This document shows positions 10,501 to 16,564 of a stretch of 64,000 bases of DNA, piece after piece. The notes below the pieces were generated by a model. That model did not search any database. It was not told the origin of the DNA and saw nothing but the letters and a program-made list of their open reading frames with translations. The stretch spans positions 21,505 to 85,504 of the forward strand of contig QWQG01000186.1 of NCBI GenBank assembly GCA_003670925.1, read 5' to 3'. A program made the translations under genes and the position numbers. Source of the DNA: Planctomycetota bacterium. Lineage in GTDB: Bacteria; Planctomycetota; Planctomycetia; Planctomycetales; Planctomycetaceae. How positions within the stretch are numbered: the stretch's first letter is position 1; every line of letters begins with the position of its first letter.

Positions 10501-10855
10501 TGCTGAACTCCGCAACAGAAACGTGCTTGTCGAAGTCCTTGGTCAGGGTAAGAGTAAGCGTGCCGCCTACTACTCAAACTCATTGACGGTACAGACGTCA
10601 GACAATTACGGACAAGTTCGTGTGACTGACGAAAAGGGGCGGAAGTCGCTGGCGGGGGTGTACGTGAAAGCGTATGCAAAAATGAAGGACGGCAGCACGA
10701 GATTCTACAAAGACGGCTACACGGATCTGCGTGGACGATTCGACTACGCATCTCTCAGTACTAATGACCTCGATAACGTCGAGCGCTTCGCTTTGCTGAT
10801 GATGAGTGAGGATCAGGGCGCCGTTGTCCGCGAAGTCGCCCCCCCCGCACGATAG
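4559..10855 (+). CDS. Giant secreted protein, macroglobulin-like (MG2-type) beta-sandwich architecture
   Basis: About 2,098 residues. GGAG at 4548-4551 sits seven bases before the ATG at 4559, which is why I choose that start over the track's GTG at 4481; ATG 4553 is possible. The N-terminus (MWRCLFTGLIFSVLSSNTGFA) is a classic signal peptide, so the product is exported. There follow an alpha-helical, repeat-like region to about residue 400, then many beta-strand-rich segments with carboxypeptidase-regulatory or MG-like patterns (for example PVYLTLRHRDF and VTDEKGRKSLAGVYVKAY near the C-terminus). A charged, Ala-rich linker occurs around 1,330-1,420. No thioester motif (GCxEQ) is present, so it is not a classical trapping alpha-2-macroglobulin. 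An 8-C run lies just before the stop. Domain assignment is by general resemblance only; the function is unknown. It lies 101 bases downstream of the RND pump, possibly in the same unit. Confidence 0.75.
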   Translation: MWRCLFTGLIFSVLSSNTGFADDLFLERFALASDREAVLKELIPGTQEYYYFHCLHYQNTQQFQRVEDLLQKWIALHNSGNLINEIQYRQALLTYERNPQKTLDFIRDHLGLTFNHQKDVPNSEPDLPETLDQNLIARERLLQQAYVDHTNLSGVTTQSFPWLIGTELNPERRRHLLSQLDRPDFPSLAKMLVDDLNSENSGGFGSLGIHQRLMLDQLQECVQLMPTLRDQSAFVNVWLQRLAPDNDVNSVQDAIEREAHLTRLWEFVKSLSSAQNSLKAHVLYQRLDFNRSKNDYDKALFLEYIKLPRHAPYMNGTYMQQPLSQQYPADLAANYSSFTRCPVIGNDEPLIRDYLHRLLTEADNTGEFQPYINDTYLNQRFAETKIVNGLGNPEQWYALLPPADYQILRDRVDLDFSPTNKTQFTVDEAVGLDVFIKNVPTLIVKVFEINTANFYRDFDAEINTDIDLDGLVANHEETLIYDEAPLRRVRRHFEFPQLSKRGTYVIDFIGNGHSSRALIRKGQLRFVVSTTSAGQQFKIFNELGKPAKLPTATLGGQKYDADKNQNVIVPYSTNPGRRSIIISSGDLSTLGSFQHDAENYELRAGILVDRQSLLRLRTAKVIVRPQLLLNGSPVSLRLLKNVRLTLTSINLDEVSTTATVSDFGLTEDREAEHEFLVPDRLSSMTFTLTAQVRNQSQAKDIDLSVGDTVAVNASDRTEKIEFAHLSQVESRYIVDVRGRTGEPLKHRPVYLTLRHRDFTREVVVSLRSNAKGKIDLGLLAGVISVKAQLANGVAQLWLLGTDQIEQFRVVHVASGSQVRIPCLLANGIPSRTDISLCELRGSECFADRFDAIRIHDGFAEINDLAAGDYSFLLRDSGQQILIRITDGTQLDELVIGKARILEERSLLPMNISSIKSMDGQLKIKVENATKLARVHIFANLFLPAVSHFEKLTRILNPGVLVQAQIDPLSAYAQGRKIGDEYRYILDRRLAEKYPGNMNARPEMLLNPWAVRATETERRDAAAGDEFAALPAAAAPTSAMDADAKIAGGPQGDFANLDFMAEAALVATNLLIDEQGFVTVDLAMMGTHQHVHVVAVDPLNTVERSYSLPDRSPRVIDQRLAESLPSDQHFSQQKQIDVVSAGTEFKIPDVTTSRFQVYDDLESVFQLYQSLLKDPTLAEFQFILTWPELEQPRKQELYSQFACHELNFFLSQRDPDFFNKIVKPYLSNKLHKTFLDLWLLDKDLSEYLKPRNYQHLNTVEKGLLGRRIVAERDVTSRFLREQLELLPPDVVRVELLFGTAVNGRQMMLDFNLKPQDAPADGSISRETDRGRMSIDGRAAGSGVRLGAGGELMEKASERQERDLEMQKDATPLFRKEAAAADNALSESLGDNSSDKQKRTLSELFRQTEKTQEWAENNYYKRPIESQDASLVTVNAFWADFAAHGPQGAFFSSHLAEASRNFTEVMFAMSVLELPFKAGEHQQDQQGAAWKIKAATPLVIVHEQIKATAGVVKDLPILVSQNFFKHDDRYRTVNGQRQDKFVSDEFLLHTVYGCQVVLTNPTSSTRKLNLLFQVPQGAIPVLSSHYTHSQETVLESYKTSSIEYYFYFPFAGEFGHYPVNVAQAQELVTNAAPVKCKVVERPTTQDTESWDYVSQYASAAEVLRYLETHSLHQTNLSRIAWRMQDANFFTQAIAQLSMQHAFEPTVWSYGVKHNQPAAVREFLSQNEQFVQICGPVLKSLLLDIEPVERNLFEYREYRPLVNARAHQLGDGRHILNDRFRGQFANFTKILSYGRDVSDQDRLTLSGYLLLQDRVTEALSCLSQINVDNLPTRIQHDYLAAYCDFFDGELDVARTIVAKYADYPVDRWRNAFAAMAVQVREIDEARKRGNAQELIDPNNRDQLLAQLAAGESTFEVAVDQQEVTVDFQNLETIQVNYYLMDIELLFSRNPFVQQESGNFAHIHPNLSQSIELPKKKSQFTLQLPAELRNRNVLVEVLGQGKSKRAAYYSNSLTVQTSDNYGQVRVTDEKGRKSLAGVYVKAYAKMKDGSTRFYKDGYTDLRGRFDYASLSTNDLDNVERFALLMMSEDQGAVVREVAPPAR

Positions 10856-10969
10856 GCGGAGCGGTTGGAATTCTCGCAGCTTTAAGCATCCTCACGCCGA
10901 TTCTCGATCAACACCAAACAAAGATGCGGTCAGCCATAACTGCCTAGGATTTTTTTAGCAAAATGCGGT

Positions 10970-11950
10970 TCAAACTCGCTTGGCGGCGGATTCTACGATT
11001 TGCCGGATGAGTTCTTGGAAGCTCATGCCGACTTTGGTGGCGATCATCGGCAAGTCAGAATGCTCGGGGTGTAGGCCTGCGAGAGGATTGGCTTCGATAA
11101 AGTTGGGTTGACCGCTGCCGTCTGATCGCAGATCGATGCGACCCGCGTCGCGACCGTTCAGTTCACGCCATGAGATGAGTGCAATGCGTTCCGCTTCGGC
11201 GACTTCAGGATCGTTGTCGGATCTTACGAGATCGTAGCGAACGAGCTCTTCGCAGCGTTCTTTGTTGAGGTAAGAATATGCGCCCGGTTCAGCATCCGAC
11301 AGGAGTACGATCTCAAGCGTGCCGAGCACCCTTGCGTCATCGCCTGACCCCAGAATCCCCACCGTGAATTCACGACCGCTAAGATATGTCTCGACGAGCA
11401 CTGGCTGGCGGAAATCGGAAAGCAATGCTGCACACACTTGGCTTAACTCAGCCGCAGATGAAATCCGCGAGGCTGGCGAAACGCCTTTTCCCGTGCCTTC
11501 GGCAATCGGCTTGGCGAAGAGCGGGAACGGTAGATTGACCTTCGCGAGATCGGACATAGTTTCGACGACCACAAACTGCGGTGTCGGCATGCCGCTTTTT
11601 TCGACAAGTGTCTTCGTGAGTCCCTTGTGCAAGCACACGGTCATGGCAACCGGGTCCCCAAACGTGCAGGGAATGGAATAGGCTTCCAGTAATGCAGGCA
11701 CTTGGGCTTCGCGGGCGATGCCACGCAGCCCTTCACAGATGTTAAATACCAAATCCCAACGATCACCAGCAGCCAAGCAACTTACCAATTGCCGCACATG
11801 ACCGATTCGATCCGTCTTGTGTCCCAACGACCGAAGCGCATTTTCCAGAGAATCGATCGTATCTATCCGGTCGAATTCGGCGGTTTCTAGTTCGCTGTAA
11901 CCTTCAGCGAGGTACGCCTCACGCAGGTCGTATGTCAGTCCAATCTTCAT
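10970..11950 (-). CDS. D-alanine--D-alanine ligase-like ATP-grasp enzyme
   Basis: A 326-residue ATP-grasp ligase of the Ddl superfamily. The N-terminal lobe (MKIGLTYDLREAYLAEG) differs from canonical Ddl. The central ATP-grasp shows FPLFAKPIAEGTGKGVS and later the metal-binding segment GRIDLRSDGSGQPNFIEANPLAGLHP, with the Asp, Glu and Asn that bind magnesium. Ddl proper joins two D-Ala for peptidoglycan; relatives in this branch ligate other amino acids or peptides, so the substrate is open. The start overlaps the stop of the upstream YkgJ-like gene by four bases (ATGA type), implying translational coupling. A KamA aminomutase gene lies 182 bases further upstream on the same strand. It converges with the giant secreted protein. 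Family assignment is firm; a cell-wall role is only possible. Confidence 0.85.
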   Translation of the reverse strand: MKIGLTYDLREAYLAEGYSELETAEFDRIDTIDSLENALRSLGHKTDRIGHVRQLVSCLAAGDRWDLVFNICEGLRGIAREAQVPALLEAYSIPCTFGDPVAMTVCLHKGLTKTLVEKSGMPTPQFVVVETMSDLAKVNLPFPLFAKPIAEGTGKGVSPASRISSAAELSQVCAALLSDFRQPVLVETYLSGREFTVGILGSGDDARVLGTLEIVLLSDAEPGAYSYLNKERCEELVRYDLVRSDNDPEVAEAERIALISWRELNGRDAGRIDLRSDGSGQPNFIEANPLAGLHPEHSDLPMIATKVGMSFQELIRQIVESAAKRV

Positions 11951-12462
11951 GCCGCCACAACCTCCGTTGCCGCATCCAAATCTTCCCTCTCAGGGAGTTC
12001 GGCATACAACTGTGCCCGATACCGCTCCGCTTCGTCGCGATCCATGCCCAGCACTTGCAGGAGTTGCTGCTCAGGCCGCAGGAGTTGCACGGGACAGCCT
12101 CCAGCTGGCCGTTCCTTGATCCCATCGACATCGTAATCAAATGGGTAGATGCGGCAGATAAGCGGCCTCTCGATGAGTGCAAGCGTGCATCCCTGAGCGC
12201 CAAGAAAATGGCAGTCTCCGTTCGACTGTTGCTTGAGCACGCGCCGCGTTCCATTCGGTCGAAACACGTGATGCTGCCAGAACGGATCTTCCAGCGTCTG
12301 ATCATAAGACGCATCTTTTGGCGCACGATATTCCGTAAAATCCGTCGCGGATGATGCGACCGCGATGCGGCGGACATCTCCCAGCGTCACGTAAATATCG
12401 GTTTTCTGACAACACGTCGAATAGTGTCTAGCACAGCGTGCACATAGGAACTCGTCGGACAC
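11947..12462 (-). CDS. YkgJ-family cysteine-cluster protein
   Basis: 171 residues with the cysteine pattern of the YkgJ family (putative zinc or iron-sulfur binding): CARCARHYSTCC at the N-terminus, then CHFLGAQGCTL, RPLICRIYPF and a final GGCPV. The family is widespread and biochemically poorly defined; members often sit next to enzymes that need metal handling or modification. Here the gene precedes and overlaps by four bases an ATP-grasp ligase and follows a radical SAM aminomutase, so a role in that group is a reasonable but unproven inference. The C-terminal third (about 130-171) is helical, charged and lacks cysteines. The ATG at 12462 is the first start in the frame. Confidence 0.85.
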   Translation of the reverse strand: MSDEFLCARCARHYSTCCQKTDIYVTLGDVRRIAVASSATDFTEYRAPKDASYDQTLEDPFWQHHVFRPNGTRRVLKQQSNGDCHFLGAQGCTLALIERPLICRIYPFDYDVDGIKERPAGGCPVQLLRPEQQLLQVLGMDRDEAERYRAQLYAELPEREDLDAATEVVAA

Positions 12463-12644
12463 AATAACTTCCTAGGGAAAAATTTTGGGGAAACTTCACG
12501 TGAATTTCGCTCAACTGCCAGACACACGCGACGACCTCTGGTTGCCGCTTTGTCAACGACCCCCGTCGCACATGTACCGGCAGGCTGATTCAAGTCTATC
12601 GGTACACTGCGCGAGATTGACTGAATAGTGTGCTTCTGCATCCG

Positions 12645-14093
12645 CTAAGTGGGGATTGGATCCGGATAACGGAACGTCTTGCCTTCAAAGTTCCGAAGCA
12701 GCAAGTCGTCACCATCGCGTCCGACCAAACTGTCGGGCTGAAGTGGAATTTTTCCTCCTCCGCCCGGAGCATCGATCACGTACGTTGGTACCGCGTAGCC
12801 TGTAGTGAAACCACGTAAACCTTGGATGATTTCCAGACCCTTTGAAACGGGCGTCCGAAAATGTGACGAACCACTAATCGGATCGCACTGGTAAAGATAA
12901 TACGGGCGTACACGCATCAGCAGCAATTTATGAACAAGCTCCTTCATAATTTCTACTTCGTCGTTGACTCCCTTGAGCAACACAGTCTGAGAACCCAGTG
13001 GAATCCCAGCATCAACTAATCGTTCGCACGCTTGTTTTGATTCCACGGTGCATTCTTCTGGATGCAGATAGTGAACACTCATCCAAATTGGATGATACTT
13101 ACGCAGCATGGTGCAGAGCTCCGGCGTGATGCGTTGCGGCAGCACGGCGGGCATCTTCGTCCCGATTCGAATAAATTCGATATGCGGGATCGCTCGTAGG
13201 CGGCCGATGATCCAATCAAGCTTTTCGTCGCTGAGTGCCAGTGGATCACCGCCAGAGATCAGCACGTCACGCACCTGCGTCGCTTCTTCCAAGTAGTGAA
13301 AAATGGCTTCTAAGCGTTCGACGTTTGGCTGAATTTCCCCGTGACCTACCACTCGTGAACGAGTGCAATAACGGCAATAGGTGGAACAAAAATCGAGCGG
13401 CAACAAGAGCACTCGATCAGGATACCGATGCACAAGGCCCGGAACTGGACTGTGTCCATCTTCGCCCAAAGGATCATCCGCTTCGCCCGCCGTACGGACG
13501 AATTCTCGCGTCGTCGGAACCACTGTTTTTCGCAGCGCCTGCAACGGGTTTTCAGGATCAAGGAGACTCATGTAGTACGGCGTAACGGCCGTTGGAAGCA
13601 GCGTCCCACCATCGGAAAGAACATCCCGTTCTTCTGTGGACAAATCCAAGATTTTCTCGAATTGCTCCAGCGTCTTAATGCGGTGCCGGGATTGCCAACG
13701 CCAGTCGTCCCAATCGTCGTCTGTTGCATCCGGATAGAAGCGTTCACGGAACTGGACGGTACGGGCGTTTTCTTGGCGGGGCTGAGTTCCTGCATGATGG
13801 GCGGCGTCAAGTCTGACACCATTGCGAGTAGACTGGTTTTGAGTCGCCGTTACTCTGTCAGTAACAGCCTGTCCGTTGCTCTTTTTTTGGCGGGAAGCAA
13901 TTGCCGATGGGGCAGCGTTTCGAACAAGGTTCAAAACTGACAATTTACTGGGGGGGTAGGTTTGCGCCTTTGTAGCAGTTCCTTCTGCGATGGTCAGGAC
14001 ACTTAGACGCCCTGAACTTCCTGGAGGGTCATCATGCTCCGGCCCGACGGAAGGAGGTTCCGAACTCTCCCCGCCGAATGACGATTCGTCCAT
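12645..14093 (-). CDS. KamA-family radical SAM protein (lysine 2,3-aminomutase-like)
   Basis: 482 residues. The radical SAM cluster motif is CSTYCRYC (Cys 236, 240, 243), and the PLP-binding lysine lies in DAPGGGGKIP (Lys 448), both diagnostic of the 2,3-aminomutase family. The substrate-side motif QCDPISGSSHFRTP is present. Enzymes of this family move the alpha-amino group of lysine, or a related amino acid, to the beta carbon. The N-terminal 110 residues are a low-complexity Ser/Thr/Gln-rich extension not seen in the clostridial enzyme. The protein ends soon after the PLP site (FRYPDPIPT) and lacks the C-terminal cysteines that bind zinc in clostridial lysine 2,3-aminomutase. Free lysine is the likeliest substrate; an EpmB-like role on elongation factor P is less likely given the length and motifs. 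Downstream on the same strand come the YkgJ and ATP-grasp genes. Confidence 0.88.
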   Translation of the reverse strand: MDESSFGGESSEPPSVGPEHDDPPGSSGRLSVLTIAEGTATKAQTYPPSKLSVLNLVRNAAPSAIASRQKKSNGQAVTDRVTATQNQSTRNGVRLDAAHHAGTQPRQENARTVQFRERFYPDATDDDWDDWRWQSRHRIKTLEQFEKILDLSTEERDVLSDGGTLLPTAVTPYYMSLLDPENPLQALRKTVVPTTREFVRTAGEADDPLGEDGHSPVPGLVHRYPDRVLLLPLDFCSTYCRYCTRSRVVGHGEIQPNVERLEAIFHYLEEATQVRDVLISGGDPLALSDEKLDWIIGRLRAIPHIEFIRIGTKMPAVLPQRITPELCTMLRKYHPIWMSVHYLHPEECTVESKQACERLVDAGIPLGSQTVLLKGVNDEVEIMKELVHKLLLMRVRPYYLYQCDPISGSSHFRTPVSKGLEIIQGLRGFTTGYAVPTYVIDAPGGGGKIPLQPDSLVGRDGDDLLLRNFEGKTFRYPDPIPT

Positions 14094-14660
14094 TAAATAA
14101 AATCTCCGCGTTCTGCATCTGGTCGCACTTCATGATCAGGAATCCCCAAGATGGATTTCATAAAATCCTGAGGAAAACAAGCTGTTGGAAACAAGTGGCA
14201 GGCTGGAAATCCGTTTCCTAGTCCGTTTCAGGTCATCTGAAAACGATGGGCACTGGGATTTCTAAAGACAGCAAATAACTCTTCCAAACAATTGAAACGC
14301 GAGGCCGATGCAATGGTTGAGAAGTCGGCAGACTCGAGTTAACACCGGCCGACTCCATCCCGGGTTAACGATCAAGCAAATTGATAGCGAGTCTCTTCCC
14401 GGATCGATCGCTCTTTCAGCAAAAGCTCCAGGGGTGAGGGAATGACGCCAACAGGCCGAACCCCTCTACACCTCCACATGTGTTTTGTATGGACAACTTG
14501 GCCGTCTCCGCAACTCTCGCACAAAAAAACCAGAGCCACTTAGACCAGTCAGATGAGATTCATCGCACCATGCAAATAAACCTCACTGCGCGGCGTTATA
14601 TCTTTCATCGCTTCCAAATCAATAGATCAGTTGCCGTTGTTTTCCGGAATCAGGAGAAAA
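14094..14660. other. Intergenic region upstream of the aminomutase gene, no gene recognised
   Basis: About 570 bases between the 3' end of mraY and the start of the aminomutase gene, both on the minus strand. It should carry the aminomutase promoter. The plus-strand ORF 14480-14866 runs antisense into mraY and has no protein-like character. I see no tRNA, strong hairpin or repeat beyond a loose double occurrence of the short string ggaaacaag. GGAG lies about ten bases before the aminomutase ATG. Confidence 0.5.
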
Positions 14661-15704
14661 TCACAAAATTGCAACTGTTAGCCCCGCCAGAGCAGCAAGC
14701 ACTGCTCCCAGCCAAAACGCAATTACGATTCTTGTTTCAGCGACTCCGCGAAATACAAAGTGGTTGTGCAGAGGACTGCAGAGCAGCACTCGTCGCCGCG
14801 TCCGCCGATACCAGCCAACTTGCAGCATTACACTCAGTGTCTCAACGACGAAGACCGCTCCGATGATCGCCAACAGCAATTCATGACCGGTCGATAATGC
14901 GGCAAGTGCCAATAAACCGCCGATTGGCAAGGAACCCGCATCGCCCATAAAGACGCGAGCCGGATGTCGATTCCACCAGAGAAATCCGAAGGTGCTTCCA
15001 GCCAGCGCCGCACAACTAATCGCAGCGACAGTCCGACTTGAATCATGGATGTCAGGTCCATCACCCCCAACTATTGATATACCGCAAATTACCAGAACCA
15101 TCGTGCTCGATGCGATTGCTGAACAGCCGCAGGCAAGTCCATCGAGGCCGTCCGTCAGATTGACCGCATTCGACGAACCGACAATCACGAAGGCCGCCCA
15201 CGGAATCCAGCCCCAGCCAAGGCGGATTGTAGCATCAATCCCTGGAATCATGATGCGTCCTGCGTGGGCACCGGTGGTCTGAAGCATGTACATCCATCCG
15301 GCTGCAGCAAATGCAATCAGGCATTGAAAGATGAGCTTTTTTCGAGCTGTCAGACCCATTCTGGCAGTTCGCAACTTAATCCAGTCATCAGAGACGCCAA
15401 GCAGCGTGAACGCTGCGACAGTGAGGCAAAAAAGCCATGCCTGCGGGGATGACACATCAGCCATGCACAAGATCGAAAGTACAGTGGTTCCGGCAATCAA
15501 CAAACCGCCCATGGTCGGCGTGTTCTGTTTCGCGGCGTGCAGTTCGTTCAAACGCGCTGAATCGCTGACAATGCGTTCGGTGAAACGCGACCTGAGCCAT
15601 CGAATCAACCATGGCCCACACACGAGCGACAGCACCAGCGAAAGTAATCCGGCACCGTATATGCCCATAGAATTTGACATTGCAAATGATTCGCCAGTGA
15701 ACAC
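14661..15704 (-). CDS. mraY: Phospho-N-acetylmuramoyl-pentapeptide-transferase
   Basis: 347 residues, close to the usual 360. It transfers phospho-MurNAc-pentapeptide from UDP to undecaprenyl phosphate, making lipid I in the inner membrane. The GTG start at 15704 is fixed by AGGAG six bases upstream. Family motifs appear in order: KQNTPTMGGLL, the DD pair in GVSDDWIKL, NAVNLTDGLDGLACG, and FMGDAGSLPIGG with the catalytic Asp. About ten hydrophobic helices are visible. The C-terminal His motif, usually PxHHHFE, reads PLHNHFVFRG, with Asn at the middle His. The gene stands apart from any dcw-type cell-wall cluster. It argues that the organism makes peptidoglycan lipid precursors. A relative acting on another UDP-sugar is possible but the TPTMGG and MGDAGS motifs favour MraY. 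Confidence 0.9.
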   Translation of the reverse strand: MFTGESFAMSNSMGIYGAGLLSLVLSLVCGPWLIRWLRSRFTERIVSDSARLNELHAAKQNTPTMGGLLIAGTTVLSILCMADVSSPQAWLFCLTVAAFTLLGVSDDWIKLRTARMGLTARKKLIFQCLIAFAAAGWMYMLQTTGAHAGRIMIPGIDATIRLGWGWIPWAAFVIVGSSNAVNLTDGLDGLACGCSAIASSTMVLVICGISIVGGDGPDIHDSSRTVAAISCAALAGSTFGFLWWNRHPARVFMGDAGSLPIGGLLALAALSTGHELLLAIIGAVFVVETLSVMLQVGWYRRTRRRVLLCSPLHNHFVFRGVAETRIVIAFWLGAVLAALAGLTVAIL

Positions 15705-15803
15705 CGAGGTCTCCTGTATTACTCAGTCGCTCTGCTGACAGAGATTTCCTAGTCCGATGTGCCAAGAGTCTGAAATCGCTCATGAATCTGCGATTCCAGT
15801 TGT

Positions 15804-16547
15804 CTATTCAATCAACGGACGTTGGCGTTTTAAATGGGCACGATGAAATGTGTCGAATTCGGGCGGCAGCAACGTGAGCAACTGTTCGATCGACAGGGAA
15901 TGCAAATCCCACGTAAGGTCAAGCTGGCTGAGCACATCTGCAAAGCGGCGCGGGCTTCCGGGACTTTTTCCGCTCAGTCTAGGGCGATTCCGCCCAATGG
16001 CAGCGTCGTAGTAAAGCCGAGTGGCAACTCCCACGACGGCGTTGCAGGTGACCAGCGATGGTCGGGAGGCAATCAACGGGACAAGTACGCCGAGTTGAGT
16101 TGGTGTGCCGCACAGCAAAGACATGGCGCGACGCGGATCGTCGCGATGAGCCCGATAGATCTGAAATGGCCCTGCCAGAAGATGACGGCAGGTCCGGCGA
16201 GGGTCTTCCAGATCGGCCAGCCAACGAAATCGCTCGCCGGGATTCCAGCGATCCTTAACCTTCGGACACAGGGACTCAAACCAGTACAAGGCCAACCAGC
16301 ACCAAAATCCGGCGTCGGCGCGAAGTGTGGTCGTATCTTTTCGCAACAGCCGAGTCAGGTGTTCGGCAATCTCGAGGCGTGATCGAAACCGACACACTTC
16401 GGCCTCAAACTCCGCCTCGATCGGTTCTGAGGTTCCCGATTCTGTCAGCAGTTCTAGCGGAGCGTCCGCCGTCGGATATTCTTTCAGCGATGCGAGAAAC
16501 GCATCGAACTGTTCAATCCCAGCTTGTGTGAGTCGGCGAGCCAGCAT
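15804..16547 (-). CDS. DUF6339-like protein
   Basis: 247 residues if started at ATG 16547 (MLARRLTQAGIEQF); the track's TTG at 16568 would overlap the upstream stop but is a weak start. The body has a distinctive pattern, SRLEIAEHLTRLL, WCWLALYWFESLCP, RHLLAGPFQIYRAHRDDP, LVTCNAVVGVATRLYYD, PGSPRRFADVLSQLDLTWDLHSL, which I recall from proteins annotated DUF6339. That family has no established biochemistry as far as I know; some members sit beside restriction or defence genes, but no such neighbours are visible here. It is tightly linked to the GAF-HlyD gene upstream on the same strand, so the two may share a transcript. No signal peptide or membrane helix, so probably cytoplasmic. The family name is from memory and should be treated as tentative. 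Confidence 0.6.
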   Translation of the reverse strand: MLARRLTQAGIEQFDAFLASLKEYPTADAPLELLTESGTSEPIEAEFEAEVCRFRSRLEIAEHLTRLLRKDTTTLRADAGFWCWLALYWFESLCPKVKDRWNPGERFRWLADLEDPRRTCRHLLAGPFQIYRAHRDDPRRAMSLLCGTPTQLGVLVPLIASRPSLVTCNAVVGVATRLYYDAAIGRNRPRLSGKSPGSPRRFADVLSQLDLTWDLHSLSIEQLLTLLPPEFDTFHRAHLKRQRPLIE

Positions 16548-16564
16548 AATGAAGCTAAAACCAA

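Noticed and set aside
14480-14866. 128-residue plus-strand ORF in the mraY region
   Set aside because: Overlaps mraY antisense and has no ribosome site or recognisable pattern.
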